Origin: Lachnospiraceae bacterium UBA4338 | Lineage (GTDB): Bacteria; Bacillota; Clostridia; Lachnospirales; Lachnospiraceae | Assembly: GCA_002393735.1 (NCBI GenBank) | Contig: DGTK01000013.1 | Location: 124,001-188,000, forward strand | Direction: 5' to 3' | DNA: 64,000 nt | Part shown: piece by piece, positions 44,062 to 52,800 of the stretch | How the letters are laid out: the number at the start of each line of letters is the position of its first letter | Position numbering within the stretch: position 1 is the first letter of the stretch | Program-made: the position numbers and the translations under genes | The notes under the pieces: generated by a model | Told to the model about the DNA's origin: nothing | Database searches by the model: none | The model's input: only the letters and a program-made list of their open reading frames with translations

Positions 44062-46155
44062 TTATACTCCAAATAACAGATCTGAGTAGGTCGGGAATGG
44101 CCAGTAACTCTTCTCTGTCATTGTCTCAGCCTCGTCACATGCTGCTCTGAGGGCTTCCATTGCCGGAAGCACTCTGTCTCTAATCATTGCAGATTCTTCG
44201 ATAATGTCTTTTGCATCTGCAAGTCCTGCAACTACCTGTTCAAGTTCACCCACCTTAACAAATGCTGTATCTGCAAGAGATGATAACTTGCTTACAAGTG
44301 ATTCTTCATATGAGCATGCTATTGATGAATTAAGTTGTTTCTTTGTAACTGCTTTCTTTGCTACATCACCGGCATAATTCTCGATAGCCGGAATGATTTG
44401 TGTCTTAGCCATTTGAAGCATTGTTGTTGCTTCGATATTTACTGACTTGCAGTAATTCTCAAGCATAATTTCTGTTCTGGATTCAAGTTCCTGTCTTGTA
44501 AATACCTTGTGGGAAGTAAGCATTTGAACATTCTTCTCATCGAGTAAGTGAGGCATACAATCTGCTGTTGTACGATAGTTTGAAAGTCCTCTTACCTTTG
44601 TTGCTTCTTCAATCCAGGCATCATCATATCCGTTACCGTTGAAGATGATTCTCTTATGTTCTTTAATGGTCTTCTTAATCATCTCATGAAGTGCTGTTTC
44701 GAAATCTGAAGCACCTTCAAGACGGTCAGCGTAAATCTTAAGTGATTCAGCTACTGCTGAGTTAAGCATTATATTGGCACAGGCGATTGAGTTGGATGAA
44801 CCAAGCATTCTGAACTCAAACTTGTTACCTGTAAATGCAAATGGTGATGTTCTATTTCTGTCTGTTGTATCTCTGTTGAACTTAGGAAGTATATCTACTC
44901 CAAGTTTCATTTGAATCTTTTCTGCTCCTTCATATGGCTTATCTTCTTCGATAGCTTCAAGTACTGCATTAAGCTCATCACCAAGGAACATTGAGATTAC
45001 TGCAGGAGGTGCTTCGTTGGCACCAAGTCTGTGATCGTTTCCTGCTGTCGCAACTGATAATCTTAAAAGATCCTGATAATCATCAACCGCTTTAATTACT
45101 GCACATAAGAATAATAAGAATTGTGCATTCTCATAAGGCGTAGCTCCCGGAGAAAGTAAGTTCTGACCTTCATCTGTGGAGATTGACCAGTTGTTATGCT
45201 TACCGCTGCCGTTAACTCCTGCGAAAGGTTTCTCATGAAGCAGGCATACAAGACCATGCTTAAGGGCAACTTTTTGCATTATCTCCATTGTTAACTGGTT
45301 GTGGTCTGTTCCCACATTGGTTGTTGTATATATAGGAGCCAGTTCATGTTGTGAAGGAGCAACCTCGTTATGTTCTGTTTTGGCCAGGATACCCAGTTTC
45401 CACAACTCTTCATTAAGTTCATCCATGTAGGCCTGTACTCTCGGTTTGATAATACCGAAGTAGTGGTCATCCATCTCTTGTCCTTTTGGAGGCTTGGAAC
45501 CGAATAATGTTCTTCCGCTCATCCTTAAGTCAAGTCTTTGATCATACATTTCCTTAGGTACTAAGAAGTACTCCTGTTCAGGTCCGACAGATGATGTTAC
45601 TCTCTTGGCGGTGTCATTTCCGAAGAGTCTCAGTATTCTAAGAGCCTGTATGTTAAGGGCTTCCATGGAACGAAGAAGAGGTGTCTTCTTGTCAAGTGCC
45701 TGTCCGCCGTATGCACAGAATGCTGTAGGTATGCAAAGTGTTTTGCCTTTAATGAATGCATATGAGGTTGGATCCCATGTTGTATATCCTCTTGCCTCGA
45801 ATGTTGCTCTGATTCCGCCTGATGGGAATGAAGAAGCATCCGGCTCACCCTTGATAAGTTCCTTACCCGAGAACTCCATGATTACGCCTCCGTCCGGTGA
45901 TGGAGTAATGAAGCTGTCATGCTTCTCTGCGGTAATACCTGTAAGTGGTTGGAACCAGTGTGTGTAGTGTGTTGCTCCTTTCTTTAGAGCCCATTCCTTC
46001 ATTGCTTCTGCAACATAATTGGCTACGCTCACATCCAGCGCAGCACCCTCATCTATGGTTTTTTTCAAAGATTGGTACACATTCGCCGGAAGATTAGCCT
46101 TCATCTCTCTGTCATCAAATACATTACATCCGAAATAATCTTTCACTGTGTTCAT
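44062..46155 (-). CDS. glnN: Type III glutamine synthetase
   Basis: The 697-residue protein belongs to the GSIII family, which makes glutamine from glutamate, ammonia and ATP. The N-terminal GSIII signature F-G-x-N-V-F and H-Y-T-H-W-F-Q-P-L-T-G are present. So are the S-S-F-P-S-G-G-I-R-x-T-F-E-A-R segment, G-P-E-Q-E-Y-F-L-V, and the catalytic H-N-E-V-A-P-S-Q-H-E-L-A-P. Length (about 700) is typical. It is preceded by a long leader with two terminator/hairpin elements and followed by the ammonium channel. It is probably the main assimilatory enzyme, since the other GS in the window looks impaired. Confidence 0.96.
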   Translation of the reverse strand: MNTVKDYFGCNVFDDREMKANLPANVYQSLKKTIDEGAALDVSVANYVAEAMKEWALKKGATHYTHWFQPLTGITAEKHDSFITPSPDGGVIMEFSGKELIKGEPDASSFPSGGIRATFEARGYTTWDPTSYAFIKGKTLCIPTAFCAYGGQALDKKTPLLRSMEALNIQALRILRLFGNDTAKRVTSSVGPEQEYFLVPKEMYDQRLDLRMSGRTLFGSKPPKGQEMDDHYFGIIKPRVQAYMDELNEELWKLGILAKTEHNEVAPSQHELAPIYTTTNVGTDHNQLTMEIMQKVALKHGLVCLLHEKPFAGVNGSGKHNNWSISTDEGQNLLSPGATPYENAQFLLFLCAVIKAVDDYQDLLRLSVATAGNDHRLGANEAPPAVISMFLGDELNAVLEAIEEDKPYEGAEKIQMKLGVDILPKFNRDTTDRNRTSPFAFTGNKFEFRMLGSSNSIACANIMLNSAVAESLKIYADRLEGASDFETALHEMIKKTIKEHKRIIFNGNGYDDAWIEEATKVRGLSNYRTTADCMPHLLDEKNVQMLTSHKVFTRQELESRTEIMLENYCKSVNIEATTMLQMAKTQIIPAIENYAGDVAKKAVTKKQLNSSIACSYEESLVSKLSSLADTAFVKVGELEQVVAGLADAKDIIEESAMIRDRVLPAMEALRAACDEAETMTEKSYWPFPTYSDLLFGV

Positions 46156-46218
46156 CTTTTTTTCTCCTTTTCTTTTTTTAATGGTGAATAATTATTCTAT
46201 ATATTTGATTTTCAAAAA

Positions 46219-46274
46219 AGAAAAAGCGCCTTTCATGGATATAAAACTATCCACAAAAGACGCCAGTGCCTTTT
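46219..46274 (-). promoter_or_regulatory. ANTAR-type antitermination element 2 in the glnN leader
   Basis: A hairpin with a 7-bp stem (46268-46274 with 46255-46261) has the hexaloop ACTGGC, with A at position 1 and G at position 4. It overlaps the 5' arm of a 17-bp intrinsic terminator (46248-46264 with 46225-46241), followed by TTTTTCTTTTTT. The two structures are mutually exclusive, as in ANTAR-controlled leaders. A separate second hexaloop hairpin with A1/G4 is not evident. Confidence 0.75.
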
Positions 46275-46324
46275 CAAAAATAAAATATTCAACTTACTAA
46301 AACAATCTCTATCTTTATTGCCTT

Positions 46325-46374
46325 AAAACAAGAAAACGCCTTTGAGCCTATCCCTCAAAGACGCCTTTGCCTTT
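46325..46374 (-). promoter_or_regulatory. ANTAR-type antitermination element 1 in the glnN leader
   Basis: The small hairpin has a 6-bp stem (46369-46374 with 46357-46362) and hexaloop AAAGGC (A1, G4). It shares its loop and 3' arm with a 12-bp terminator (46354-46365 with 46335-46346) that is followed by TTTTCTTGTTTT. The arrangement is the same as in element 2, so glnN is guarded by two successive terminators. Confidence 0.75.
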
Positions 46375-46383
46375 ACAAGAATT

Positions 46384-46412
46384 AAAATACTACTTTCGTT
46401 TTTCTTTGTCAA
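46384..46412 (-). promoter_or_regulatory. Promoter of the glnN leader transcript
   Basis: TTGACA (46407-46412) and TATTTT (46384-46389) are spaced by 17 bases. Transcription would start just before the first leader hairpin. Confidence 0.75.
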
Positions 46413-46463
46413 TATATTTTTTTAAAAAAATTTCTGTTTTTAAAAATGTGGTTAAAACAACAT

Positions 46464-47051
46464 TTATCCAAGACTGTCTATTATGCTCCTGGCCACCATT
46501 TTGCGGCTTACACTGTGGTCCATGGCTTCTTTGCCAATAAGGCGGTGAGCCTCTTTCTCTGATATATGTTTTCTCTCCATGAGGATAATTTTAGCCTGGC
46601 TGACAAGTTTTACTTCTTCCAATTTCTCTTCTGTCTTTGCAATCTTTTCTTCATAACGTGCAAAGCGTTCCTGAATACCGATTAGGTATTTTACAGCCAG
46701 TGTAAATGTGTATTTCTGGAAAGGTTTAAGGATAACCATTACGCCCGCATCTGCAACGTAGTCCGTTATCGCATCAAAGAGTTCCGGCGGAGTTGCAATA
46801 ATAACAGATGTATTATATTCTTCGCAGATATCCAGCGCAAGATCATATCCCATCTCATCTGAAAGTGGAGCATTGATAATAACTATATCATACTTTTTAT
46901 CAAGCACTGCACGTCTTGCCAAAGTTGCAGTTCGTCTTTTATCAACAGCAATAAAACCCCCGTCAGGCATTGCGCTGTTAACCTGGGCATCAAACTGTTC
47001 GGAACCCGAAACAATCAATATGGAATTGACGCGTTTCTCTTTTTGCGGCAT
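46464..47051 (-). CDS. nitR: ANTAR-domain antitermination regulator with degenerate receiver
   Basis: The 195-residue protein has an AmiR/NasR-type layout: a receiver-like domain (about 8-122), a coiled coil (about 126-150) and a C-terminal ANTAR RNA-binding domain (about 145-195, A-K-I-I-L-M-E-R-K-H-I-S-E-K-E-A-H-R-L-I). The receiver lacks its acidic pocket (S-G-S instead of D-D), and the phosphoacceptor Asp is Asn60, so phosphorylation is unlikely. Control by protein or ligand binding is more likely. It lies 19 bases after a GSI-like gene and directly upstream of the glnN leader elements it probably binds. The name nitR follows the ANTAR regulator beside glnA in Clostridium saccharobutylicum, from memory. 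Confidence 0.88.
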   Translation of the reverse strand: MPQKEKRVNSILIVSGSEQFDAQVNSAMPDGGFIAVDKRRTATLARRAVLDKKYDIVIINAPLSDEMGYDLALDICEEYNTSVIIATPPELFDAITDYVADAGVMVILKPFQKYTFTLAVKYLIGIQERFARYEEKIAKTEEKLEEVKLVSQAKIILMERKHISEKEAHRLIGKEAMDHSVSRKMVARSIIDSLG

Positions 47052-47070
47052 AAACTAAATAATCCAATCC

Positions 47071-48240
47071 TTACATGGAATAAACTTTAATCAAATCTTC
47101 TGGTAAATATTTCCTGATAAAATCACTTTCATTGGCAAACTTAATTGCCTCTTTTTTGCTTGCAGGAAGCATTGCACCCTCTTTCATAATTTCAGGCAGG
47201 GTCTGCTTATTGGCAATACCTTCGAGGCCTGCATAGATTAAAAGTGCATAGATAAGATATGGGTTACTTGAAGCATCAGGAGAACGAAGTTCTGCTCTTA
47301 CTCTTCCCATATATTCCTCAACATACATGAGTTCTGCATCACCGTCACTTGACCATGATACTCTGTCAGGTGCGGAGCTGTTGCCGAAACGAATATATGA
47401 TTCATCTGTTGGATTTAAGAAAAGTGTCATCTCACGAATACGCTGCATAATACCTGCTGCTGCATATCTTACCACATCTTCGCCTTCTGAATTCTTGGCA
47501 TAAATATTAATGTGATATCCATTGCCCGGTTTACCTGAAAGAGGCATTGGGGAAAAATCAGCCACCAGACCATTACGGTCTGCGATTGTACTTACAACCA
47601 TCTTGAAAGTAATTTCATGGTCTGCCGCATTTAAAGGATTGCCAAAATGAAAATCAATCTCATTTTGTCCGGGTCCTCTTTCGTGATGGGAACGTTCAGG
47701 TGTAAGTCCCATTCTCTCGATGGTAAGGCTAATCTCACGACGAATATTCTCGCAGCGGTCAAGGGGTGCGATATCAAGATAGCCTGCTTCATCATAAGGC
47801 TCTTTGGTCGGATTACCGTTTTCATCTTTCTTGAAAATATAGAACTCAGTTTCAGAACCAAACCTGAATTCAATACCTGCCTTGTCTGCATCCTCTATTG
47901 CCTTTTTAAGTATCGTTCTTGTATCAAGAATATATGGCTCACCTTCAGGTGTATAAAGGTCGCAGAACATACGAAGAACCTTACCTCTGTCAGGTCTCCA
48001 TGGAAGCACAGTCAGTGTAGATGAGTCAGGTTTTAAATAAAGTAAACCGTAAGGACAGTTCTCAAATCCCCTAATGACTCTGGCATTAATTGCTATTCCT
48101 TCACTGAAGGCCTTGGATAATTCTCCCGGCATAACTGATACGTTTTTCTGTATTCCGTAAGCATCACGAAAAGCAAGACGAATAAACTTCGCATCTTCCT
48201 CTTCGATATATTTCATAACCTCTTCCAATTCGTAATTCAT
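47071..48240 (-). CDS. Divergent, short glutamine synthetase I-like protein
   Basis: The 389-residue protein is related to GSI but about 50-60 residues shorter. Several catalytic elements remain: G-S-E-T-E (Glu130 and Glu132), H-H-E-R-G-P-G-Q-N-E (185-194), N-G-Y-H (240-243), and R-A-E-L-R-S-P-D (315-322). The usual W-S-x-R-N-R-S loop, whose arginine binds ATP/phosphate, reads W-S-S-D-G-D-A (296-302). The C-terminal adenylylation region is absent. Reduced or altered activity is likely. Its place directly before the ANTAR regulator suggests that it senses glutamine for it. A gamma-glutamyl-amine-type ligase is an alternative. Confidence 0.85.
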   Translation of the reverse strand: MNYELEEVMKYIEEEDAKFIRLAFRDAYGIQKNVSVMPGELSKAFSEGIAINARVIRGFENCPYGLLYLKPDSSTLTVLPWRPDRGKVLRMFCDLYTPEGEPYILDTRTILKKAIEDADKAGIEFRFGSETEFYIFKKDENGNPTKEPYDEAGYLDIAPLDRCENIRREISLTIERMGLTPERSHHERGPGQNEIDFHFGNPLNAADHEITFKMVVSTIADRNGLVADFSPMPLSGKPGNGYHINIYAKNSEGEDVVRYAAAGIMQRIREMTLFLNPTDESYIRFGNSSAPDRVSWSSDGDAELMYVEEYMGRVRAELRSPDASSNPYLIYALLIYAGLEGIANKQTLPEIMKEGAMLPASKKEAIKFANESDFIRKYLPEDLIKVYSM

Positions 48241-48281
48241 AATCTACTCCTTTTAATCTTTTGCCCCTAATCAAATATGCT

Positions 48282-48330
48282 AAAACAAACACTTTGGAAA
48301 CAATTATAACATACCCAAAGTGTTTGTTAA
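48282..48330 (-). promoter_or_regulatory. Terminator of gltBD with an embedded promoter for the GSI-like/ANTAR operon
   Basis: A 14-bp perfect inverted repeat (48284-48297 with 48315-48328) follows the gltD stop. A short T run on the minus strand makes it a probable terminator. A promoter TTAACA (48325-48330), 16 bases, TATAAT (48303-48308) overlaps it, with the -10 in the hairpin loop. Confidence 0.7.
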
Positions 48331-48340
48331 ATTATCATTG

Positions 48341-49843
48341 TTATCGAAGATTCGTATAACCCATCAGATACTCATCAACTTCTGCTGCCGCATTTCTGCC
48401 TTCTGCTATGGCTCTTACAACCAAAGACTGACCGATATGCACATCGCCTGCTGCAAATATTCCCTTAACGCTGCTTTGATGTTTGTCGGCATCTGTTTTG
48501 ATATTTGATCTTCCGTCTGTCTCCACACCAAAAGCATCCGTCACATATTTTTCACTTCCAAGGAAGCCTGCCGCAATAAGCACAAGTTCAGCCTTAATGG
48601 TCTTTTCAGTTCCCTCAACCGGAACCATCATCATACGCCCGGTCTTCTCGTCCTTTTTAGACTCCAGGGAAACGATTACAACTTCTTTTAGATTACCATT
48701 CTTATCTTTCTTAAATTCCTTAACGGTGGTTTGATATATTCTCGGATCTTCCCCGAATTTCCAGATGGCTTCTTCCTGGCCGTAATCTGTTTTAAGAATA
48801 CGAGGCCACTCCGGCCATGGGTTGGATGGAAGCCTGGTCTCTGACGGCTTAGGCATCATCTCAAGCTGTGTCACACTCTTGGCACCAAGTCTAATACAGC
48901 TGCCCACGCAGTCATTACCTGTATCACCACCGCCGATTACAACCACATTTTTATCTTTGGCAAGTTCATAAGGATATTCGGCAAAATCACCGTCCAACAA
49001 TCTCTTCGTAACTTCTTTTAAAAAATCAACTGCAAAATATATACCCTTGGCATCTCTACCCGTAGCCTCAATATTACGCGGATTGGAAGCTCCGCAGCAA
49101 AGTACAACTGCGTCATACTCTTTCTTTAAATCCTTTACATCTACTGCGCTTTCACCTTCCTTCATTCCGACATTGGCATTACAGATAAACTTAACTCCTG
49201 CCTCTTCCATCAATTTAACTCTTCTGTCTATCACAGACTTATCAAGTTTCATGTTAGGAATGCCGTAGCGAAGAAGTCCGCCTACGCGATCGCTTCTTTC
49301 ATATACTGTAACTTCATGTCCTCTTCTGTTAAGAAGCTGAGCGGTTGCAAGACCTGAAGGACCGCTTCCTATAACGGCAACTTTCTTACCTGTTCTGACG
49401 TTCGGAGCCGGTTCTTTTACAAGACCATTTTCAAAAGCATATTCAATAACTGCTTTCTCATTTTCTTTAGTGGAAACAGGACCTGCATGTAAGCCGCAGG
49501 TACAAGCTGCCTCGCACAGTGCAGGACATACCCTAGATGTAAATTCAGGGAACGAATGAGTAATTGATAATCTTTCATAAGCCTGCTCATAAAGTCCGTT
49601 ATATACCAGATCATTTACTTCAGGAACCAGGTTGTGCAGTGGACATCCCGACATCATACCGGATATCATACATCCGGCCTGACAGAAAGGTACACCGCAC
49701 TCCATACATCTCGAAGCCTGTTTTTGTTGTTCTTCCTTCGGAAGACTTTGATGAAACTCTTTAAAGTTTTGTACACGGTCCTTCTCAGGAACAACCGGAC
49801 CGTCTTTACGTTCATATTCCATAAAACCTGTTGCTTTTCCCAT
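48341..49843 (-). CDS. gltD: Glutamate synthase small subunit
   Basis: The 500-residue protein passes electrons from NAD(P)H to the large subunit. It has an N-terminal cysteine-rich region for iron-sulfur clusters (C-M-E-C-G-V-P-F-C, C-P-L-H-N, C-P-A-L-C-E-x-A-C). This is followed by an FAD-binding Rossmann motif (G-S-G-P-S-G-L-A) and an NAD(P)H-binding motif (V-I-G-G-G-D-T-G-N-D-C). The C-terminus has the FAD G-I-F-A-A-G-D motif. It lies 11 bases after gltB, as expected for an operon encoding the two subunits. Confidence 0.96.
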   Translation of the reverse strand: MGKATGFMEYERKDGPVVPEKDRVQNFKEFHQSLPKEEQQKQASRCMECGVPFCQAGCMISGMMSGCPLHNLVPEVNDLVYNGLYEQAYERLSITHSFPEFTSRVCPALCEAACTCGLHAGPVSTKENEKAVIEYAFENGLVKEPAPNVRTGKKVAVIGSGPSGLATAQLLNRRGHEVTVYERSDRVGGLLRYGIPNMKLDKSVIDRRVKLMEEAGVKFICNANVGMKEGESAVDVKDLKKEYDAVVLCCGASNPRNIEATGRDAKGIYFAVDFLKEVTKRLLDGDFAEYPYELAKDKNVVVIGGGDTGNDCVGSCIRLGAKSVTQLEMMPKPSETRLPSNPWPEWPRILKTDYGQEEAIWKFGEDPRIYQTTVKEFKKDKNGNLKEVVIVSLESKKDEKTGRMMMVPVEGTEKTIKAELVLIAAGFLGSEKYVTDAFGVETDGRSNIKTDADKHQSSVKGIFAAGDVHIGQSLVVRAIAEGRNAAAEVDEYLMGYTNLR

Positions 49844-49854
49844 TGTCTTCCTCC

Positions 49855-52800
49855 CTAAGATATAACTTCTTTGAAAGCTGCTATCTGTGCGTTTTCTCTG
49901 GATTTGCCTTCTGCTTCATGTTTGGCAATTGCATCCATAATCTTCTTGTAATCTCTTGGTATAATCTTCTTGAAATGAATTACATAATAGTCAAATTCTT
50001 CAAGAATTTTCTTTGCCTTCTTTGAGCCTGTATGCTCATAATGCTTTGTGATTATACTCTTAAGTTTTTCCTTGTCATTCTCATTATCCACGGTTTCCAT
50101 ATTTACAAGCTGCTTATTTAAGTTACGATAGAGTTTGTTCTCTTTATCAAGAACATAGGCTATACCACCACTCATTCCGGCGGCGAAGTTTTTGCCAGTA
50201 TGTCCAAGAACAACAGCGCATCCGCCTGTCATATATTCGCATCCGTGCTCGCCCACGCCTTCTACTACTGCCGTTGCGCCGGAGTTACGTACGCAGAATC
50301 TCTCACCTGCCATACCTGCTATATATGCTTCACCTGAGGTTGCACCGTAAAGAGCAACGTTACCGATAATGATATTCTCTGACGGATCGTAAAGCGCATC
50401 CGCCGGAGCATGAACATATAACTTACCCCCTGACAGGCCCTTACCGAAGTAGTCATTGGAATCACCCACAAGATCAATGGTAAGTCCCTTTGGAACAAAA
50501 GCACCGAAGCTCTGTCCACCGGCACCCGTGGCCTTAATTGTAATTGTATCGTCCTTCATTCCTTCAGGATGCTGCCTTGTAATCTCAGCACCAAGAAGTG
50601 TACCAAAGGTTCTGTTTATATTATTAACTTCCACTTTTACTTCACATGGTTTCTCATCCTTAATGGCTTTCTTAATATCTTTATTAGTCAGAAGTTTAAC
50701 TTCATCAATTGTATTTTGAAGTTCAAAATCATATACGGCTTCAGGATTAAATACCTTCATGGAAGTATCAGTATCTGACATATCAAGAAGAATTCTTGAA
50801 AGGTCTAATTTTGCTTTTCCATATGTACCTTTCTTCTCCTTAAGAAGGTCTGTACGTCCTACCAGTTCTGATACTGATTTAACGCCAAGTTTAGCCATAT
50901 ATTCACGAAGTTCTTCCGCTATAAACATCATGAAATTCTCAACGTACTCAGGCTTGCCCTGGAAGCGTTTACGAAGTTCAGGATTCTGAGTAGCTATACC
51001 CATAGGACATGTATCCTGATGGCATACTCTCATCATTACGCATCCCATTGTTACAAGAGGAGCTGTTGCAAAACCAAATTCCTCAGCACCGAGAATTGCC
51101 GCTATGGCAACATCACGTCCGCTCATTAACTTACCGTCTGTTTCGATAACAACCTTATTACGAAGTCCGTTGGCAATTAATGTCTGATGTGTTTCTGCAA
51201 GACCAAGTTCCCAGGGAAGACCTGCATTGTGAATTGAGCTAAGAGGCGCTGCACCTGTACCTCCGTCATAACCTGAGATAAGTACTACCTGAGCACCTGC
51301 CTTGGCTACACCTGCAGCAACAGTACCTACGCCTGCTTCAGAAACCAGTTTAACCGATATTCTTGCATTTTTATTTGCATTCTTAAGGTCATATATTAAC
51401 TGTGCCAAATCCTCGATTGAATATATATCATGATGAGGTGGTGGTGAAATCAGACTTACACCCGGTGTTGAATGTCTTGTTTTGGCAACCCACGGATAAA
51501 CCTTCTTGCCTGGCAAATGTCCGCCTTCACCCGGCTTTGCACCCTGGGCCATCTTAATCTGAATTTCCCTTGCACTTATAAGATATTTACTTGTTACGCC
51601 AAAACGACCGCTGGCTACCTGCTTTATTGCAGAACTTCTGTCATTATCAGTTCCTGCAGATGCGATTCTCTCATCACTTTCACCGCCTTCACCACTGTTG
51701 GATTTACCCTTTAAGTGATTCATTGCTATTGCCAGTGTCTCATGTGCTTCCTCTGATATTGAGCCGTAAGACATTGCACCTGTTTTGAATCTTTGTACAA
51801 TCGATTCTGCGCTTTCAACTTCACTTATATCGATGCCTTCCTTCGGATAATTAAAATCAAGAAGACTTCTTAAATATCCTGTCTCTTCAGCATCAACCAT
51901 CTTTGTATACTCTTTGAACTTTTCATAGTTGCCTTCCCTTGTTGCATACTGAAGCATATGGATGGTTGCAGGATTATATCTGTGATCCTCCCCCTGACTT
52001 CTCGCCTTATGTCTTCCCATTGCCGAGAGTTCAAGATTGGTATTAAGTCCCAGTGGGTCAAAAGCCCTGCCGTGCTGCTTCTCTACAGCCTTACCTATAT
52101 CTTCAAGTGTGATACCACCAATACGGCTTACGGTACCCGGGAAGTAATCATTAATTACGCTTTCTGATATACCGATGGCTTCGAAAATTTTGCTGCCCTG
52201 ATATGAACATATTGTTGAGATACCCATCTTCGATGCAATCTTGATGATGCCTGTATGAATCGCATTATCATAGTCTACAACTGCTGCATGATAATCCTTA
52301 TCAAGCAATCCTTCTTCAATAAGTTCTTCTATTGTTGCATGTGCAAGATAAGGATTGATTGCTGATGCACCAAAACCTAACAGTGTTGCAAAATGATGTA
52401 CCTCTCTTGGTTCACCTGACTCTAAGATAAGAGACATTGCTGTACACTTTTTGGTTTCTACCAGATGATTGTGTACTGCTGCCACTGCTAAGAGTGAAGG
52501 AATAGCCACATGGTTTTCATCCACACCTCTGTCTGAAAGAATCAGGATGCTGCATCCGTTTTTATATGCTTTGTCTACTTCAACAAAGAGATGCTTAAGA
52601 GCTCTCTTCATTGGAGTATTTTTGTAAAACAGTATTGATACTTTCTCTACCTTAAATCCATCTTTCTTCATATTTGCAATCTTCATTAAATCAAGATCAG
52701 ACAAAATCGGATTCTGGATTTTAAGTACGTGACAGTTCTCAGCCTTCTCCTCTAAAAGATTACCGTTCTTACCTACATATACAGAACCGGAAGTAACAAT

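Noticed and set aside
46219..46374. A glnA-type glutamine riboswitch before glnN
   Set aside because: That class is known from cyanobacteria and marine metagenomes. The hairpins here fit ANTAR-type terminator control with the regulator gene adjacent.
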